Part shown: positions 1 to 7,349 of the stretch, one piece after another
How positions within the stretch are numbered: the first letter of the stretch is position 1
How the letters are laid out: the number at the start of each line of letters is the position of its first letter
NCBI GenBank assembly: GCA_030528845.1
Contig: JAUMYC010000018.1
Coordinates: 1 to 19,920, forward strand
Direction: 5' to 3'
Length of the DNA: 19,920 nt
From: Eubacteriales bacterium
GTDB taxonomy: Bacteria; Bacillota_A; Clostridia; Christensenellales; Aristaeellaceae
Translations under genes and position numbers: made by a program
The notes under the pieces: model-generated
Databases searched by the model: none
Seen by the model: only the letters and a program-made list of their open reading frames with translations
What the model was told of the DNA's origin: nothing

Positions 1-114
1 GATCGTGAAATAATACGCCGGCAGCCAGTTTTTCTCCGGATCGCCGTCGCCCGTCCTGTCCAGCCGCAGCCGGATCTCGCCGCTGCGCAGGCTGTCCGTC
101 TCCAGAAATTGCAT
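1..114 (-). CDS. GNAT-like N-acetyltransferase, N-terminal fragment
   Basis: Thirty-eight codons are visible before the gene runs off the left edge. The ATG at 114-112 is preceded by an AAGGAGG ribosome binding site (minus strand, 130-124) at good spacing. The peptide begins MQFLETDSLR and continues with a charged stretch, then NWLPAYYFTI. An opening of this kind, an 'I-x-L-x-L-x-x-T' strand followed by 'W-x-P-A-Y-x-F-x-I', is what I recall from GNAT-family acetyltransferases of Clostridia. The acetyl-CoA binding core lies outside the window, so the family call is inference. The gene has its own promoter at 142-170 and diverges from the SGNH hydrolase gene. Confidence 0.5.
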   Translation of the reverse strand, partial: MQFLETDSLRSGEIRLRLDRTGDGDPEKNWLPAYYFTI

Positions 115-141
115 CGCTCGTCCCCTCCTTTGCTTTTTTTG

Positions 142-170
142 ATTATACCCGATCCCGATCCGCACCGCAA
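142..170 (-). promoter_or_regulatory. sigma-A-like promoter for the GNAT-like gene
   Basis: On the minus strand TTGCGG (170-165) and a perfect TATAAT (147-142) are separated by 17 bases. The -10 lies 27 bases upstream of the ATG at 114. The -35 is five bases from the -35 of the opposing promoter. The two -35 boxes form an inverted repeat, CGCAA-tgcgc-TTGCG. Confidence 0.65.
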
Positions 171-175
171 TGCGC

Positions 176-204
176 TTGCGCGCGCGCAAAAGGCGGAGTA
201 TCAT
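176..204 (+). promoter_or_regulatory. sigma-A-like promoter for the SGNH hydrolase gene
   Basis: TTGCGC (176-181) and TATCAT (199-204) are spaced 17 bases apart. The gene starts at 252 and has a GGAGGT ribosome binding site at 238-243. It is divergent from, and nearly touching, the minus-strand promoter at 142-170. Confidence 0.5.
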
Positions 205-251
205 ATACAGAGGCACTTTGCATTTTTCGACACGAACGGAGGTCTCCTTTT

Positions 252-1307
252 ATGCATATTCCCGCGCTCACGCCCGCCTATTTCGCACAGATGGCCCTCG
301 GCCGCGAAGATATCACCTGGTACACGCCCGATCAGCCGCCCTTTGCCATCCACGGGCTGACCAAAACCGGCGAAAATACATGGCGGCGCATGCCGGAAGA
401 AGTCGCCGACGCCACCAGCGAAAGCGTCGCACGGCTCAACCGCTGCACCGCAGGCGGCCGCATCCGCTTTTCGACGAACTCGCCCTTTGTGGCCGTGCGC
501 GCAAAGCCGCTCAACGAAGGCGGCATGGATCACATGGCCATGACCGGCATCGCCGGCTGCGATATCTATTGCGGCACGACCTTCGCCGGCACCATCCGCC
601 CCAAGAATATGACCGGCCAGATCTATGAAACGCTCATCAAGCTGCCGGAGGGCGAGCAGCAGATCACCATCGACCTGCCGCTCTACAACGGCCTTTCCGC
701 CATCGCCATCGGCCTGCAGACCGGTTCCTCTCTTTCCGAAGGCGCGCCCTACGCCAACGCAAAGCCCGTCGTGTTCTACGGCTCGTCCATCACGCAGGGC
801 GGCTGCGCCTCGCGCCCCGGCACCTGCTATCAGGCGCATCTGAGCCGCTGGCTGGATATGGACTATGTGAACCTCGGCTTTTCGGGCTCCGGCAAGGCGG
901 AGGACGCCGTGGTGGAATACATCGCCTCCCTTGCAATGGAAGTGTTCGTGATGGACTACGACCACAACGCGCCCACCGCGCAGTATCTGGAAATGACGCA
1001 CGAGAGATTTTTCAAAGCCGTGCGCGAAAAGCAGCCCGAGCTGCCCATTCTGATCCTCTCCCGCCCGGACGTGGACCGCGACCCCGCCGACGCGGCCGCG
1101 CGCTTTGCCGCCGTTCGGCGCACCTACGAAAACGCCCTCGCCGCGGGCGACAAAAACGTGCGCCTGATCAACGGCGAAGAGTTCTTTGCCGGCCCCGACA
1201 GGCGCGAATGCACCGTGGACGGCTGCCATCCGACCGACCTGGGCTTCTACCGCATGGCCTGCGTCATTCGCCCCGTTCTTGCGCAGCTTCTGGGCAGAGA
1301 AAGCTGA
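252..1307 (+). CDS. SGNH/GDSL-family hydrolase with GxDLY-type N-terminal domain
   Basis: A 351-residue protein with no signal peptide. The N-terminal half is a beta-rich domain containing GCDIY (residues 102-106), matching the 'GxDLY' hallmark of the domain that precedes some SGNH hydrolases. The catalytic half follows. Block I is GSSITQG (177-183), with Ser179 the likely nucleophile. Block II is GFSGSG (209-214). An MDYDHNAP segment (234-241) stands where GxND normally lies. DGCHPTDLG (323-331) supplies the Asp323/His326 pair. The family cleaves ester bonds, often acetyl groups on carbohydrates, but the substrate cannot be read here. The start is fixed by GGAGGT eight bases upstream. It is a single-gene unit with its own promoter and a terminator at 1323-1365. 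Confidence 0.85.
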   Translation: MHIPALTPAYFAQMALGREDITWYTPDQPPFAIHGLTKTGENTWRRMPEEVADATSESVARLNRCTAGGRIRFSTNSPFVAVRAKPLNEGGMDHMAMTGIAGCDIYCGTTFAGTIRPKNMTGQIYETLIKLPEGEQQITIDLPLYNGLSAIAIGLQTGSSLSEGAPYANAKPVVFYGSSITQGGCASRPGTCYQAHLSRWLDMDYVNLGFSGSGKAEDAVVEYIASLAMEVFVMDYDHNAPTAQYLEMTHERFFKAVREKQPELPILILSRPDVDRDPADAAARFAAVRRTYENALAAGDKNVRLINGEEFFAGPDRRECTVDGCHPTDLGFYRMACVIRPVLAQLLGRES

Positions 1308-1322
1308 GCCCCCTCCCCGCCT

Positions 1323-1365
1323 AAAAAAGCGGCATGCCTCCTTCCGGAGCGCATGCCGCTTTTTT
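1323..1365. terminator. bidirectional Rho-independent terminator
   Basis: A perfect 9-bp stem, GCGGCATGC (1329-1337) with GCATGCCGC (1351-1359), is flanked by A6 on the left and T6 on the right. It lies between the convergent SGNH hydrolase and recX genes and can serve both. Confidence 0.9.
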
Positions 1366-1377
1366 ATTTTTCGTTTT

Positions 1378-1995
1378 TTACCATTCGTCGAAGGCCTCTC
1401 CCAGCACGGACGAGATCACATCCCACGAAAAGCCGCGCCGCGCGAGCGCCTGCGAGGCCTTGGCCCTCGCCTCCCGCGCGGGCAGGTCTTCGTATTTATA
1501 AGCGATCTTTGCAAAGAGGCGGCTGCAGGCCGCCTTCTGCTGCTCGTCGTCGAGCGCGCCCAGCGCCTCCTGCGCGTCCTCTTCCGAAACGCCCTTTGCC
1601 ATGAGCTTTCTCTTGAGCGCGTACACGCCCACATCCCTGCGGCCCGAGATCTCCGCCGTGCGCTTGGCGTATCGCCTGTCGTCCACGAAGCGATGCTCCG
1701 CCGCCCGCTGCACCGCCGCCTGCGCCGCAGGCTCCACAAAGCCCTTGCGCTGCAGCGCGCGCGCAAGCTCCGCCTTTGTCTTTTCGCTGGCCTCCAGCAG
1801 GTTCAGCGCCGCGTTGAACGCGTCTTTGCTCTGCGCCGCGGCGATGCGGTCGATATACTCCTCCTCGTCGAAGGCGTCGCCCTCCTCCAGCGGAAAGCGG
1901 GCAAAATCCGCCTCGCGGATCTTCGCAAGGTCCGTCCCGTCTGCCGAGAGGAAGACCACGCCCCGATAGCGGCGTATTCCCGTAACGATGGCCAT
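1378..1995 (-). CDS. recX: RecX regulatory protein
   Basis: A 205-residue protein matching the RecX family, which binds RecA filaments and limits or modulates RecA activity. It is built from three-helix repeats. The family pattern is visible in the middle: an 'A-x-x-x-L-L-x-x-x-E-K-T-x-x-E-L' helix, then QRKGF, then VDDRRYA about 25 residues later. The C-terminal repeat contains ARRGFSWDVI. I chose the ATG at 1995-1993 (MAIVTGIRRY), with AAAGGA upstream. An in-frame ATG further upstream would add a basic, non-homologous stretch that overlaps the preceding gene. It begins 22 bases after the nicotinate phosphoribosyltransferase stop, so it is the last gene of the lgt operon. Confidence 0.88.
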   Translation of the reverse strand: MAIVTGIRRYRGVVFLSADGTDLAKIREADFARFPLEEGDAFDEEEYIDRIAAAQSKDAFNAALNLLEASEKTKAELARALQRKGFVEPAAQAAVQRAAEHRFVDDRRYAKRTAEISGRRDVGVYALKRKLMAKGVSEEDAQEALGALDDEQQKAACSRLFAKIAYKYEDLPAREARAKASQALARRGFSWDVISSVLGEAFDEW

Positions 1996-2017
1996 TGTCT
2001 GCGTCCTTTCTCTGCGC

Positions 2018-3454
2018 TCAGAGCGCCGCGCGCCGGTCTGTCCTCTTGAGCATGGTCTGCTTGAGCATCCAGAGCTCGTCCGAAAGGTCGACCTTATAGA
2101 CATGCGGGTTCACCAGCCGCTTGTACTGCTCCCAGAAGGTGTCCATCTCTTCCTTATGATGCTGCTTGATCTCCCCGAGGCTCGGGCAGCGGTACACCTG
2201 TTCGCCGTCGATGAACAGCGGCACCTGCAGCTCCTTCATGGTGTACTTCTGCAGGGTCATCGTCTTCCATGTATCCACGGGGTCGAACAGCTCCAGCGGC
2301 TTGCTCCGGTCGAACTGCTCGTGCTCGAGCGCGATCAGATCCGCCGCGGCCATGCCGTTTTCGTCATACACGCGCCAGAGCTTTTTCACGCCGGGGTTGG
2401 TCACCTTCGCCGGGTTTTCGGAGATCTTGATGCGCGGCACGGGCTTGCCGTCGATATATTCCGCCGCCAGCTTATACACGCCGCCCAGCGCCGGGCAGTC
2501 GTTGGAGGTGATCAGCCGCGTGCCCACGCCCCAAGTGTCGATGCACGCGCCCTGCCCCTTGAGGTCGTGGATGAGGTATTCGTCCAGATCGCCCGAAACG
2601 CAGATCTTCGCCTCGGTAAAGCCCGCCTCGTCCAGCATGCGCCTGCATTCGCGGGAGAGATAGGCGAGGTCTCCGCTGTCGAGCCGCACGCCCGCGCCCT
2701 TATGCCCCTGCTCGCGCAGCTCCCTGAACACCTGTATGGCGTTGGGCACGCCGCTGCGCAGCGTATCGTAGGTGTCCACCAGCAAAAGGCAGTTGTCCGG
2801 GAAGCATTTTGCATAGGCGCGGAAAGCGGAAAGCTCGTCCGGGAAGGACATGACCCAGGAATGGGCGTGCGTGCCGGCGATGGGCATGTGGAACATCTGG
2901 CCGGAGAGCACGTTGCTCGTGGCGTCGCAGCCACCGATCATCGCCGCACGCGCGCCGTAGATGCCCGCATCCGGCCCCTGCGCGCGGCGCAGGCCGAATT
3001 CCAGCACGCCGTGTCCCGCCTCATGCGCCACGCGGCTGGCCTTGGTGGCGATGAGCGTCTGATGGTTGATGATGCACAAAAGCGCGGTCTCGATCAGCTG
3101 CGCCTCGAAGATGGGCGCGTCCACGCGGATGAGCGGCTCGCCCGGAAAGACGATCGTTCCCTCCGGCACGGCGTAGATCGAGCCGGTGAAGCGGAAGGAG
3201 CGCAGCTCCTCCAGAAAGCCCTCGTCGAAAATGCCCAGCGAGCGCAGGTAGGCGAGGTCCTCCTCATCAAAGCGCAGCTCGCGCACATAGTCGATCAGCT
3301 GCTCCACGCCCGCCATGACCGCATAGCGCGTCACGTCGCTGGCCTTGCGGTAGAACATATCGAACACGGCGCGGTTGGAGCGCATGCCGTTTTTCCAATA
3401 GCCGTACATCATCGTCAGCTGATACAGGTCCGTCATCATCGTCAGATTTCTCAT
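2018..3454 (-). CDS. pncB: nicotinate phosphoribosyltransferase
   Basis: A 478-residue enzyme of the NAD salvage pathway. It makes nicotinate mononucleotide from nicotinate and PRPP, with ATP hydrolysis stimulating the reaction. The N-terminus carries the family signature [13 protein letters not shown] (residues 8-20). [11 protein letters not shown] (194-204) contains the histidines of the active-site region, where the phosphorylated histidine lies. DSGDLAYLS and CVSGDLDEY follow in the barrel. [20 protein letters not shown] marks the phosphate-binding part. The length fits the long Firmicutes class. Its ATG overlaps the lgt stop in an ATGA (3454-3451), implying translational coupling. recX follows 22 bases later. 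The assignment of the chemistry is from family knowledge. Confidence 0.95.
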   Translation of the reverse strand: MRNLTMMTDLYQLTMMYGYWKNGMRSNRAVFDMFYRKASDVTRYAVMAGVEQLIDYVRELRFDEEDLAYLRSLGIFDEGFLEELRSFRFTGSIYAVPEGTIVFPGEPLIRVDAPIFEAQLIETALLCIINHQTLIATKASRVAHEAGHGVLEFGLRRAQGPDAGIYGARAAMIGGCDATSNVLSGQMFHMPIAGTHAHSWVMSFPDELSAFRAYAKCFPDNCLLLVDTYDTLRSGVPNAIQVFRELREQGHKGAGVRLDSGDLAYLSRECRRMLDEAGFTEAKICVSGDLDEYLIHDLKGQGACIDTWGVGTRLITSNDCPALGGVYKLAAEYIDGKPVPRIKISENPAKVTNPGVKKLWRVYDENGMAAADLIALEHEQFDRSKPLELFDPVDTWKTMTLQKYTMKELQVPLFIDGEQVYRCPSLGEIKQHHKEEMDTFWEQYKRLVNPHVYKVDLSDELWMLKQTMLKRTDRRAAL

Positions 3455-4401
3455 TTCCGATCACCCTCCTCTTTCGTGACATCCGGGACAAGCCGATAGA
3501 GCGCGAGCGCCAGGAGCAGCACGACCGCGTTGCAGCCGAGCATGCGCAGCGCGTTCGGCCCGAACAGGCCAAACGCCTCCGCCAGCGAAATCGCCAGCCA
3601 CAGCAGCGCCGCCGCAAAGAGCCACGCCGCCTTTTTCCTGTTCTCCTTCACGCGCATGAAAAACCACACGAGAACCACGAGCATGGCCAGCAGGCTCGCC
3701 GCCTGCGACACGCGCACGCCGCCCCAATAGAGGCTGTCTGTGCGCAGGCCTTCCACCACGGCCCTCTCCGCGCAGTAAAGCAGGCCGTACCACGCGAAGA
3801 CGTCGCCGTCTCTGCACCGGTCAAAGGCCCCTCTGCGCACGAGGACCTCCAGCAGCAGCCAGATGCCGATGCACCAGACCGATTCGTAGAAGAACGTGGC
3901 CAGATGCCAGGCGCCCTGCTGCTCGATATACACTCCGGCCGGAAAGAACTGCCACGCCTCCTGCCCGATCGCCCTTCCGTAGGCCTCCTGATTAAAGAAA
4001 TTGCCCCAGCGGCCGATGCCCTGCCCCAGCGCGAGCGAGGGCGCGACCAAGTCCGCCAGCCTGCCGTAGGGCGTTTTTTTCCATTTCACGAGCAATATCG
4101 CCGCCAGCGCGCCGCCGATGAGCCCGCCGTAGATCGCCAGCCCGCCGGAGCGGATGTCCAGCGCGGAGAGCGGGTCGTGGGCATACTGCTCCCACTCGAA
4201 CACGACATAATACAGCCGCGCGAACACGACCGCCGCCGGCATGCACACCAGCGCAAAATCGATGGCCGTGTCCTTGGGCAGGCCTTCTTTTTTCTCCCGC
4301 AGCGCCGCCGTGAGCACGCCCAGCAGCACCGCCGCGGCAATGGCAATGCCGTACCAATAAATGGGCTGTCCCATCAAATAAAACGCGACCCTGTCCGCCA
4401 T
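3451..4401 (-). CDS. lgt: prolipoprotein diacylglyceryl transferase
   Basis: An integral membrane enzyme that transfers diacylglycerol from phosphatidylglycerol to the lipobox cysteine of prolipoproteins. The signature GRWGNFFNQEAYG is at residues 130-142, with Arg131, Asn134, Glu139 and Gly142 at the conserved positions. RTDSLY (220-225) holds the late conserved arginine. IYGGLIGG (90-97) has Tyr where the E. coli enzyme has His103. Seven or more hydrophobic segments are visible. The protein (316 residues) carries two extra hydrophobic segments at about 257-305 beyond the usual end. I chose the second ATG (4401): GGAGG at 4414-4410 is eight bases from it but only two from the first ATG at 4407. 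It is first in the lgt-pncB-recX operon. Confidence 0.93.
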   Translation of the reverse strand: MADRVAFYLMGQPIYWYGIAIAAAVLLGVLTAALREKKEGLPKDTAIDFALVCMPAAVVFARLYYVVFEWEQYAHDPLSALDIRSGGLAIYGGLIGGALAAILLVKWKKTPYGRLADLVAPSLALGQGIGRWGNFFNQEAYGRAIGQEAWQFFPAGVYIEQQGAWHLATFFYESVWCIGIWLLLEVLVRRGAFDRCRDGDVFAWYGLLYCAERAVVEGLRTDSLYWGGVRVSQAASLLAMLVVLVWFFMRVKENRKKAAWLFAAALLWLAISLAEAFGLFGPNALRMLGCNAVVLLLALALYRLVPDVTKEEGDRK

Positions 4402-4464
4402 CGGCATCTCCTCCGTTCTCCCGTTTTTTCATAAACTCAATAAATGTCCGCCTGTTTTCCCGTT

Positions 4465-4493
4465 ATTATTACATTCTATCCCGAAACTGTCAA
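4465..4493 (-). promoter_or_regulatory. sigma-A-like promoter for the lgt-pncB-recX operon
   Basis: On the minus strand there is a consensus TTGACA (4493-4488), a 17-base spacer and AATAAT (4470-4465), preceded by TG at the extended -10 position. It is 64 bases upstream of the lgt ATG. Its -35 is 10 bases from the -35 of the divergent promoter at 4504. Confidence 0.65.
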
Positions 4494-4503
4494 CCTTAAG
4501 CCG

Positions 4504-4532
4504 TTGCCTTTGCCCGCAAAACGCGATATAAT
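4504..4532 (+). promoter_or_regulatory. sigma-A-like promoter for the HlyD-like/ylmE/sepF operon
   Basis: TTGCCT (4504-4509), a 17-base spacer and a perfect TATAAT (4527-4532). Transcription would start near 4539, leaving a leader of about 160 bases before the ATG at 4698. Confidence 0.7.
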
Positions 4533-4552
4533 ATATGATACTATAGTCTGTT

Positions 4553-4674
4553 TTCGCCCATGCGGCCTTGCGCGGGCGAACCATCCCCGAAAAAAGCTTC
4601 GGCGCGCCCGCCCGAGGGCGGAGCGTCGTTTCATCACGTCCCCTCCCAACACCTTCGGACGGCCGGCATCGGCC
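4553..4674 (+). promoter_or_regulatory. hairpin-rich 5' leader of the division operon
   Basis: Three stems can be drawn in the untranslated leader: TTCGCCC (4553-4559) with GGGCGAA (4574-4580), extended inside by GCG/CGC; CCGCC (4608-4612) with GGCGG (4617-4621) around CGAG; and GGCC (4661-4664) with GGCC (4671-4674). None has a clear T-run. I recognise no known riboswitch. A regulatory role is inference. Confidence 0.3.
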
Positions 4675-4697
4675 TTCTGCAATAAAGGAGCACTTTC

Positions 4698-5879
4698 ATG
4701 GCAAGAAAACGCGCGACGGGCAGGTTTTATTTTCTGCTCATTCTACTGCTCGGAGTGATCGCATATTTTGTCTTTCAGCAGATGCCCGCCCGTTCCACCG
4801 AGGCGATGATCTCCTCGGCTCGTTCCACAGACGAGCGCACGGTCGATGCCGTGATCATCCGCGACGAGCAGATCGTCGCCTATGAAGGGCTGGAAAAGGT
4901 CGATTTCGTGGCGGACGAGGGCGCATCCGTGCGCGCGGGAGACCCCATAGCCGACATCTACACCACAAGCTACATCCAAAAAGAGCTCTCCAAGCTCGCC
5001 ACCACGCGCGAGAACATCCGCGCCTATCATCAGGAGCTCTTTCTTGAAATGAACGACCCCACCCTCGACCGGCTCGACGAGAACGTGCAGTTCAAGGCGC
5101 TTGAGCTCAAGCGCCTCGTCACGGGCGAAAACGCCGGCAGCCTGATCAACCTTGAGGCCGAGCTGGCCGAAAGCATGAAGCAGCGGCAGGACTACCTCTC
5201 CGACAGCCGCCTCGACGACACCAAGCTCATGCAGCTCTATCAGGACGAAAACGCGCGCACGGGCTCCATTTCCCATTGGAAGACCAGCTCCACCGCCCCG
5301 CGCAGCGGCGTCGTTTCCTTTTATTTCGACGGCTACGAGGACGTCCTCACCGCCGAGAAGCTCAACTCCCTCTCCGCGGAGACGCTGCGCAAGGTGCTGC
5401 AGGGCGACACCTCCGTCCAGACCCAGCGCTCCAAGCGCTCCGAGCAGGTCTACCGCGTCGTCTCGGACGATATCTGGTATGTGGCGCTCATCTCGCGCGA
5501 CACCTCCTGGTCTCCCGTCAACGGGCAGAGCCTCTCCTTTCAGTTTGAAGGCTTTGAAGACCTGACCTACTCCGGCACGGTCGTGGGCGTGCAGCGCTCC
5601 GGCAGCGACGTCATCATCACCCTCTCCTGCACCGATCCCATCGGCCCGCTGCTCTATCAGCGCGCCGGCCGGGCCACCGTGGGCATCTACACCACCGGCC
5701 TTTCCGTGCCCGCACAGGCGCTGCACTACGAAAACGGCCAGCCGGGCGTGTGGATCAAGGGCAACTACGGCCCCACCTTCATCCCGGTGGACATCCTCTC
5801 CCAGAACAATTCGATCGCCATCATCCAGCCCATGCAGTCCGACGCATTGTATGAAGGCCAGATGGTCATGATCTATTGA
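4698..5879 (+). CDS. HlyD-type membrane-anchored protein of the ylmE-sepF cluster
   Basis: A 393-residue protein with a basic N-terminus and one transmembrane helix (about 10-28), so most of it lies outside the membrane. Residues 50-89 resemble the first half of a lipoyl/barrel-sandwich domain (VDFVADEGASVRAGDPI). A helical hairpin rich in Glu, Leu and Lys follows at about 92-185. The second barrel half begins near PRSGVVSFYF (201-210), and beta strands continue to the C-terminus. This is the architecture of HlyD-family adaptor proteins. No ABC transporter or permease is adjacent. It instead heads the division operon, and yggS starts 12 bases after its stop. Proteins of this kind sit next to sepF in other Clostridia, as I recall. 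The start has AAAGGAG upstream. Its true role is unknown. Confidence 0.75.
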   Translation: MARKRATGRFYFLLILLLGVIAYFVFQQMPARSTEAMISSARSTDERTVDAVIIRDEQIVAYEGLEKVDFVADEGASVRAGDPIADIYTTSYIQKELSKLATTRENIRAYHQELFLEMNDPTLDRLDENVQFKALELKRLVTGENAGSLINLEAELAESMKQRQDYLSDSRLDDTKLMQLYQDENARTGSISHWKTSSTAPRSGVVSFYFDGYEDVLTAEKLNSLSAETLRKVLQGDTSVQTQRSKRSEQVYRVVSDDIWYVALISRDTSWSPVNGQSLSFQFEGFEDLTYSGTVVGVQRSGSDVIITLSCTDPIGPLLYQRAGRATVGIYTTGLSVPAQALHYENGQPGVWIKGNYGPTFIPVDILSQNNSIAIIQPMQSDALYEGQMVMIY

Positions 5880-5891
5880 CGAGGCCGCACT

Positions 5892-6587
5892 ATGACACAG
5901 GAACATGCCGAACTGAGCGCGCGTCTGGCCAAATGGCGCAGGCGGCTCGACGAAGCCCGCCCGGGCGTGGAGATCTGCGCGGCGACGAAGATGCAGAGCC
6001 CGGAGCAGATCAACCCTCTTCTCGAATTGGGCGTCCGGCGCATCGGAGAAAACCGCGTGCAGGAGCTCTGCGAAAAGGCCGACAGGTTAAATCCTGCGTT
6101 TCGGGTGGATATAATTGGACATTTACAGACGAATAAAGTAAAATATATCGTTGGACACGTCGACCGCGTGCAGTCGGTCGATTCGCCGGAGCTCGCCCAA
6201 GCCCTGTCCGCGCGGTTTTCCGCCGCAGGAAGGAACCTTGGCGTGCTCGTTCAGGTCAATATAGCACAGGAGAGGCAAAAGCACGGCGTGTGCGAGAGCT
6301 CTCTGATGCCTCTGGCAGAGCTCGTCGCCTCGCTGCCCGGGCTGCGGCTGGAAGGGCTGATGGCCATCATGCCCATCGCGCCGGACCCGGAAGAGCTGCG
6401 CCCCCTTTTCCGCCGCATGCGCCTCTGGTATGAGCGCCTGCAGCAGGAATCCTTCGGCGAACATGTCGACACGCTCTCCATGGGCATGTCGGGAGACTGC
6501 CTCGTGGCCGCACAGGAAGGCGCGACCATGGTGCGTCTGGGCACCGCTCTCTTCGGCGCGAGGCCGCGCCCCGCGCCTCAGGAATAA
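5892..6587 (+). CDS. yggS: YggS/YlmE-family PLP homeostasis protein
   Basis: A 231-residue single-domain TIM-barrel protein of the PLP-binding YggS/PROSC family, which buffers pyridoxal 5'-phosphate and affects amino-acid metabolism. Lys33 in AATKMQS is the expected Schiff-base lysine. IGHLQTNKVKY and SMGMSGD match the conserved family motifs, the latter binding the PLP phosphate. No catalytic activity is established for the family. In Bacillota the gene (ylmE) precedes sepF, as here. The ribosome binding site is weak (GAGG in cgaggccgc). Bases about 6083-6160 are conspicuously AT-rich against GC-rich surroundings, and they encode the conserved IIGHLQTNKVKY segment. Confidence 0.93.
   Translation: MTQEHAELSARLAKWRRRLDEARPGVEICAATKMQSPEQINPLLELGVRRIGENRVQELCEKADRLNPAFRVDIIGHLQTNKVKYIVGHVDRVQSVDSPELAQALSARFSAAGRNLGVLVQVNIAQERQKHGVCESSLMPLAELVASLPGLRLEGLMAIMPIAPDPEELRPLFRRMRLWYERLQQESFGEHVDTLSMGMSGDCLVAAQEGATMVRLGTALFGARPRPAPQE
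6087..6115 (+). promoter_or_regulatory. possible internal promoter within yggS
   Basis: TTAAAT (6087-6092), 17 bases, then TATAAT (6110-6115), inside an AT-rich patch of the yggS coding sequence. It could give sepF and ylmG extra transcription. Coding constraint (VDIIGHL) may explain part of the sequence, so this is tentative. Confidence 0.25.
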
Positions 6588-6620
6588 AACACACAACCCC
6601 CTAAGGAGGAATCACTTACA

Positions 6621-7337
6621 ATGGCCCGCAATTCCGGTTTCTTTAACCGTCTACTCAATATCATCGGCCTGGTGGACGACGAGCCCGCCGAACCGGCAGG
6701 CGCCTCCCGGCGCGTACAGCCGGAGGACGCCCGCGCCCGCTACGGCTCCACCTCCGCCGGCACGAGCTATTCCCGCGACAGGCAGGGCGCAGGCTCCTAC
6801 GGCAGCACAGGCCGGGCCGCGCACTACAGCCAGGGGGTCTATCAGTCCGACGCCCGCCAGGACGGCGGCGAGGACAGGCCGCGCTCCGGCTATTCCTCCT
6901 TTGAACGCGCGCCCTATGACGAACGTGCTGCAAAGACCGAGCAGCCGGAAGTGGACGAGCTCGACTTTGACTATCAGCCGCCGCAGAAGACCAGGCCTCA
7001 GCCCGCCTCTCAGCGCCCGCAGCGGCGCGAACAGGCTCCCTCCCGCAGGGGCGAGGGCGCGACCGTCTCCCGGGGCGATTCCCGCCACAGCATGATCGTC
7101 TACTCCCTGCGCACGCTGGACGAATGCCGCGAGGTCATCTCCGACCTTCTGGAAAACAAGAGCGTGCTGCTCAACCTCGAGAGCATGGACGACAGGATCA
7201 TCCAGCGGGCGATCGACACCCTCGGCGGCGCCGCCTTCGCGCTCAACGCAAACCTGCGCCGCGCCTCCGACAGGACCTATCTGATCGCCCCCAACAGCGT
7301 CGACGTTGCCTACACCAACGACTCCGACAGACGATAA
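6621..7337 (+). CDS. sepF: SepF, FtsZ-tethering cell division protein
   Basis: A 238-residue protein. The N-terminal segment FFNRLLNIIGLVDDE is the amphipathic helix that binds membrane. The C-terminal domain (about 155-235) carries the SepF core: SMIVYSLRTLDECREV, LLENKSVLLNLESMD and LGGAAFALNANL. This domain forms rings or arcs and bundles FtsZ. Between them lies an unusually long low-complexity linker (about 20-152), rich in Arg, Gly, Ser, Gln and Pro. Bacillus SepF is about 150 residues, so the extra length is all linker. AAGGAGG precedes the start. It follows yggS by 33 bases and precedes ylmG by 12. Confidence 0.95.
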   Translation: MARNSGFFNRLLNIIGLVDDEPAEPAGASRRVQPEDARARYGSTSAGTSYSRDRQGAGSYGSTGRAAHYSQGVYQSDARQDGGEDRPRSGYSSFERAPYDERAAKTEQPEVDELDFDYQPPQKTRPQPASQRPQRREQAPSRRGEGATVSRGDSRHSMIVYSLRTLDECREVISDLLENKSVLLNLESMDDRIIQRAIDTLGGAAFALNANLRRASDRTYLIAPNSVDVAYTNDSDRR

Positions 7338-7349
7338 GGCGGTGTTTTC

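Noticed and set aside
201..1229. Long open frame on the minus strand opposite the SGNH hydrolase gene.
   Set aside because: It mirrors the plus-strand gene codon by codon, is rich in His, Gly and Val as antisense GC-rich frames are, and shows no domain or ribosome binding site.
1988..3499. 503-codon open frame on the plus strand across the nicotinate phosphoribosyltransferase gene.
   Set aside because: The minus-strand gene has clear family motifs. The plus frame is an antisense shadow with His/Arg/Val bias and no recognisable motif.
4698..5879. ABC-type efflux system assigned from the HlyD-like protein.
   Set aside because: No ATPase or permease gene is adjacent. The neighbours are division genes, so only the adaptor-like architecture is claimed.
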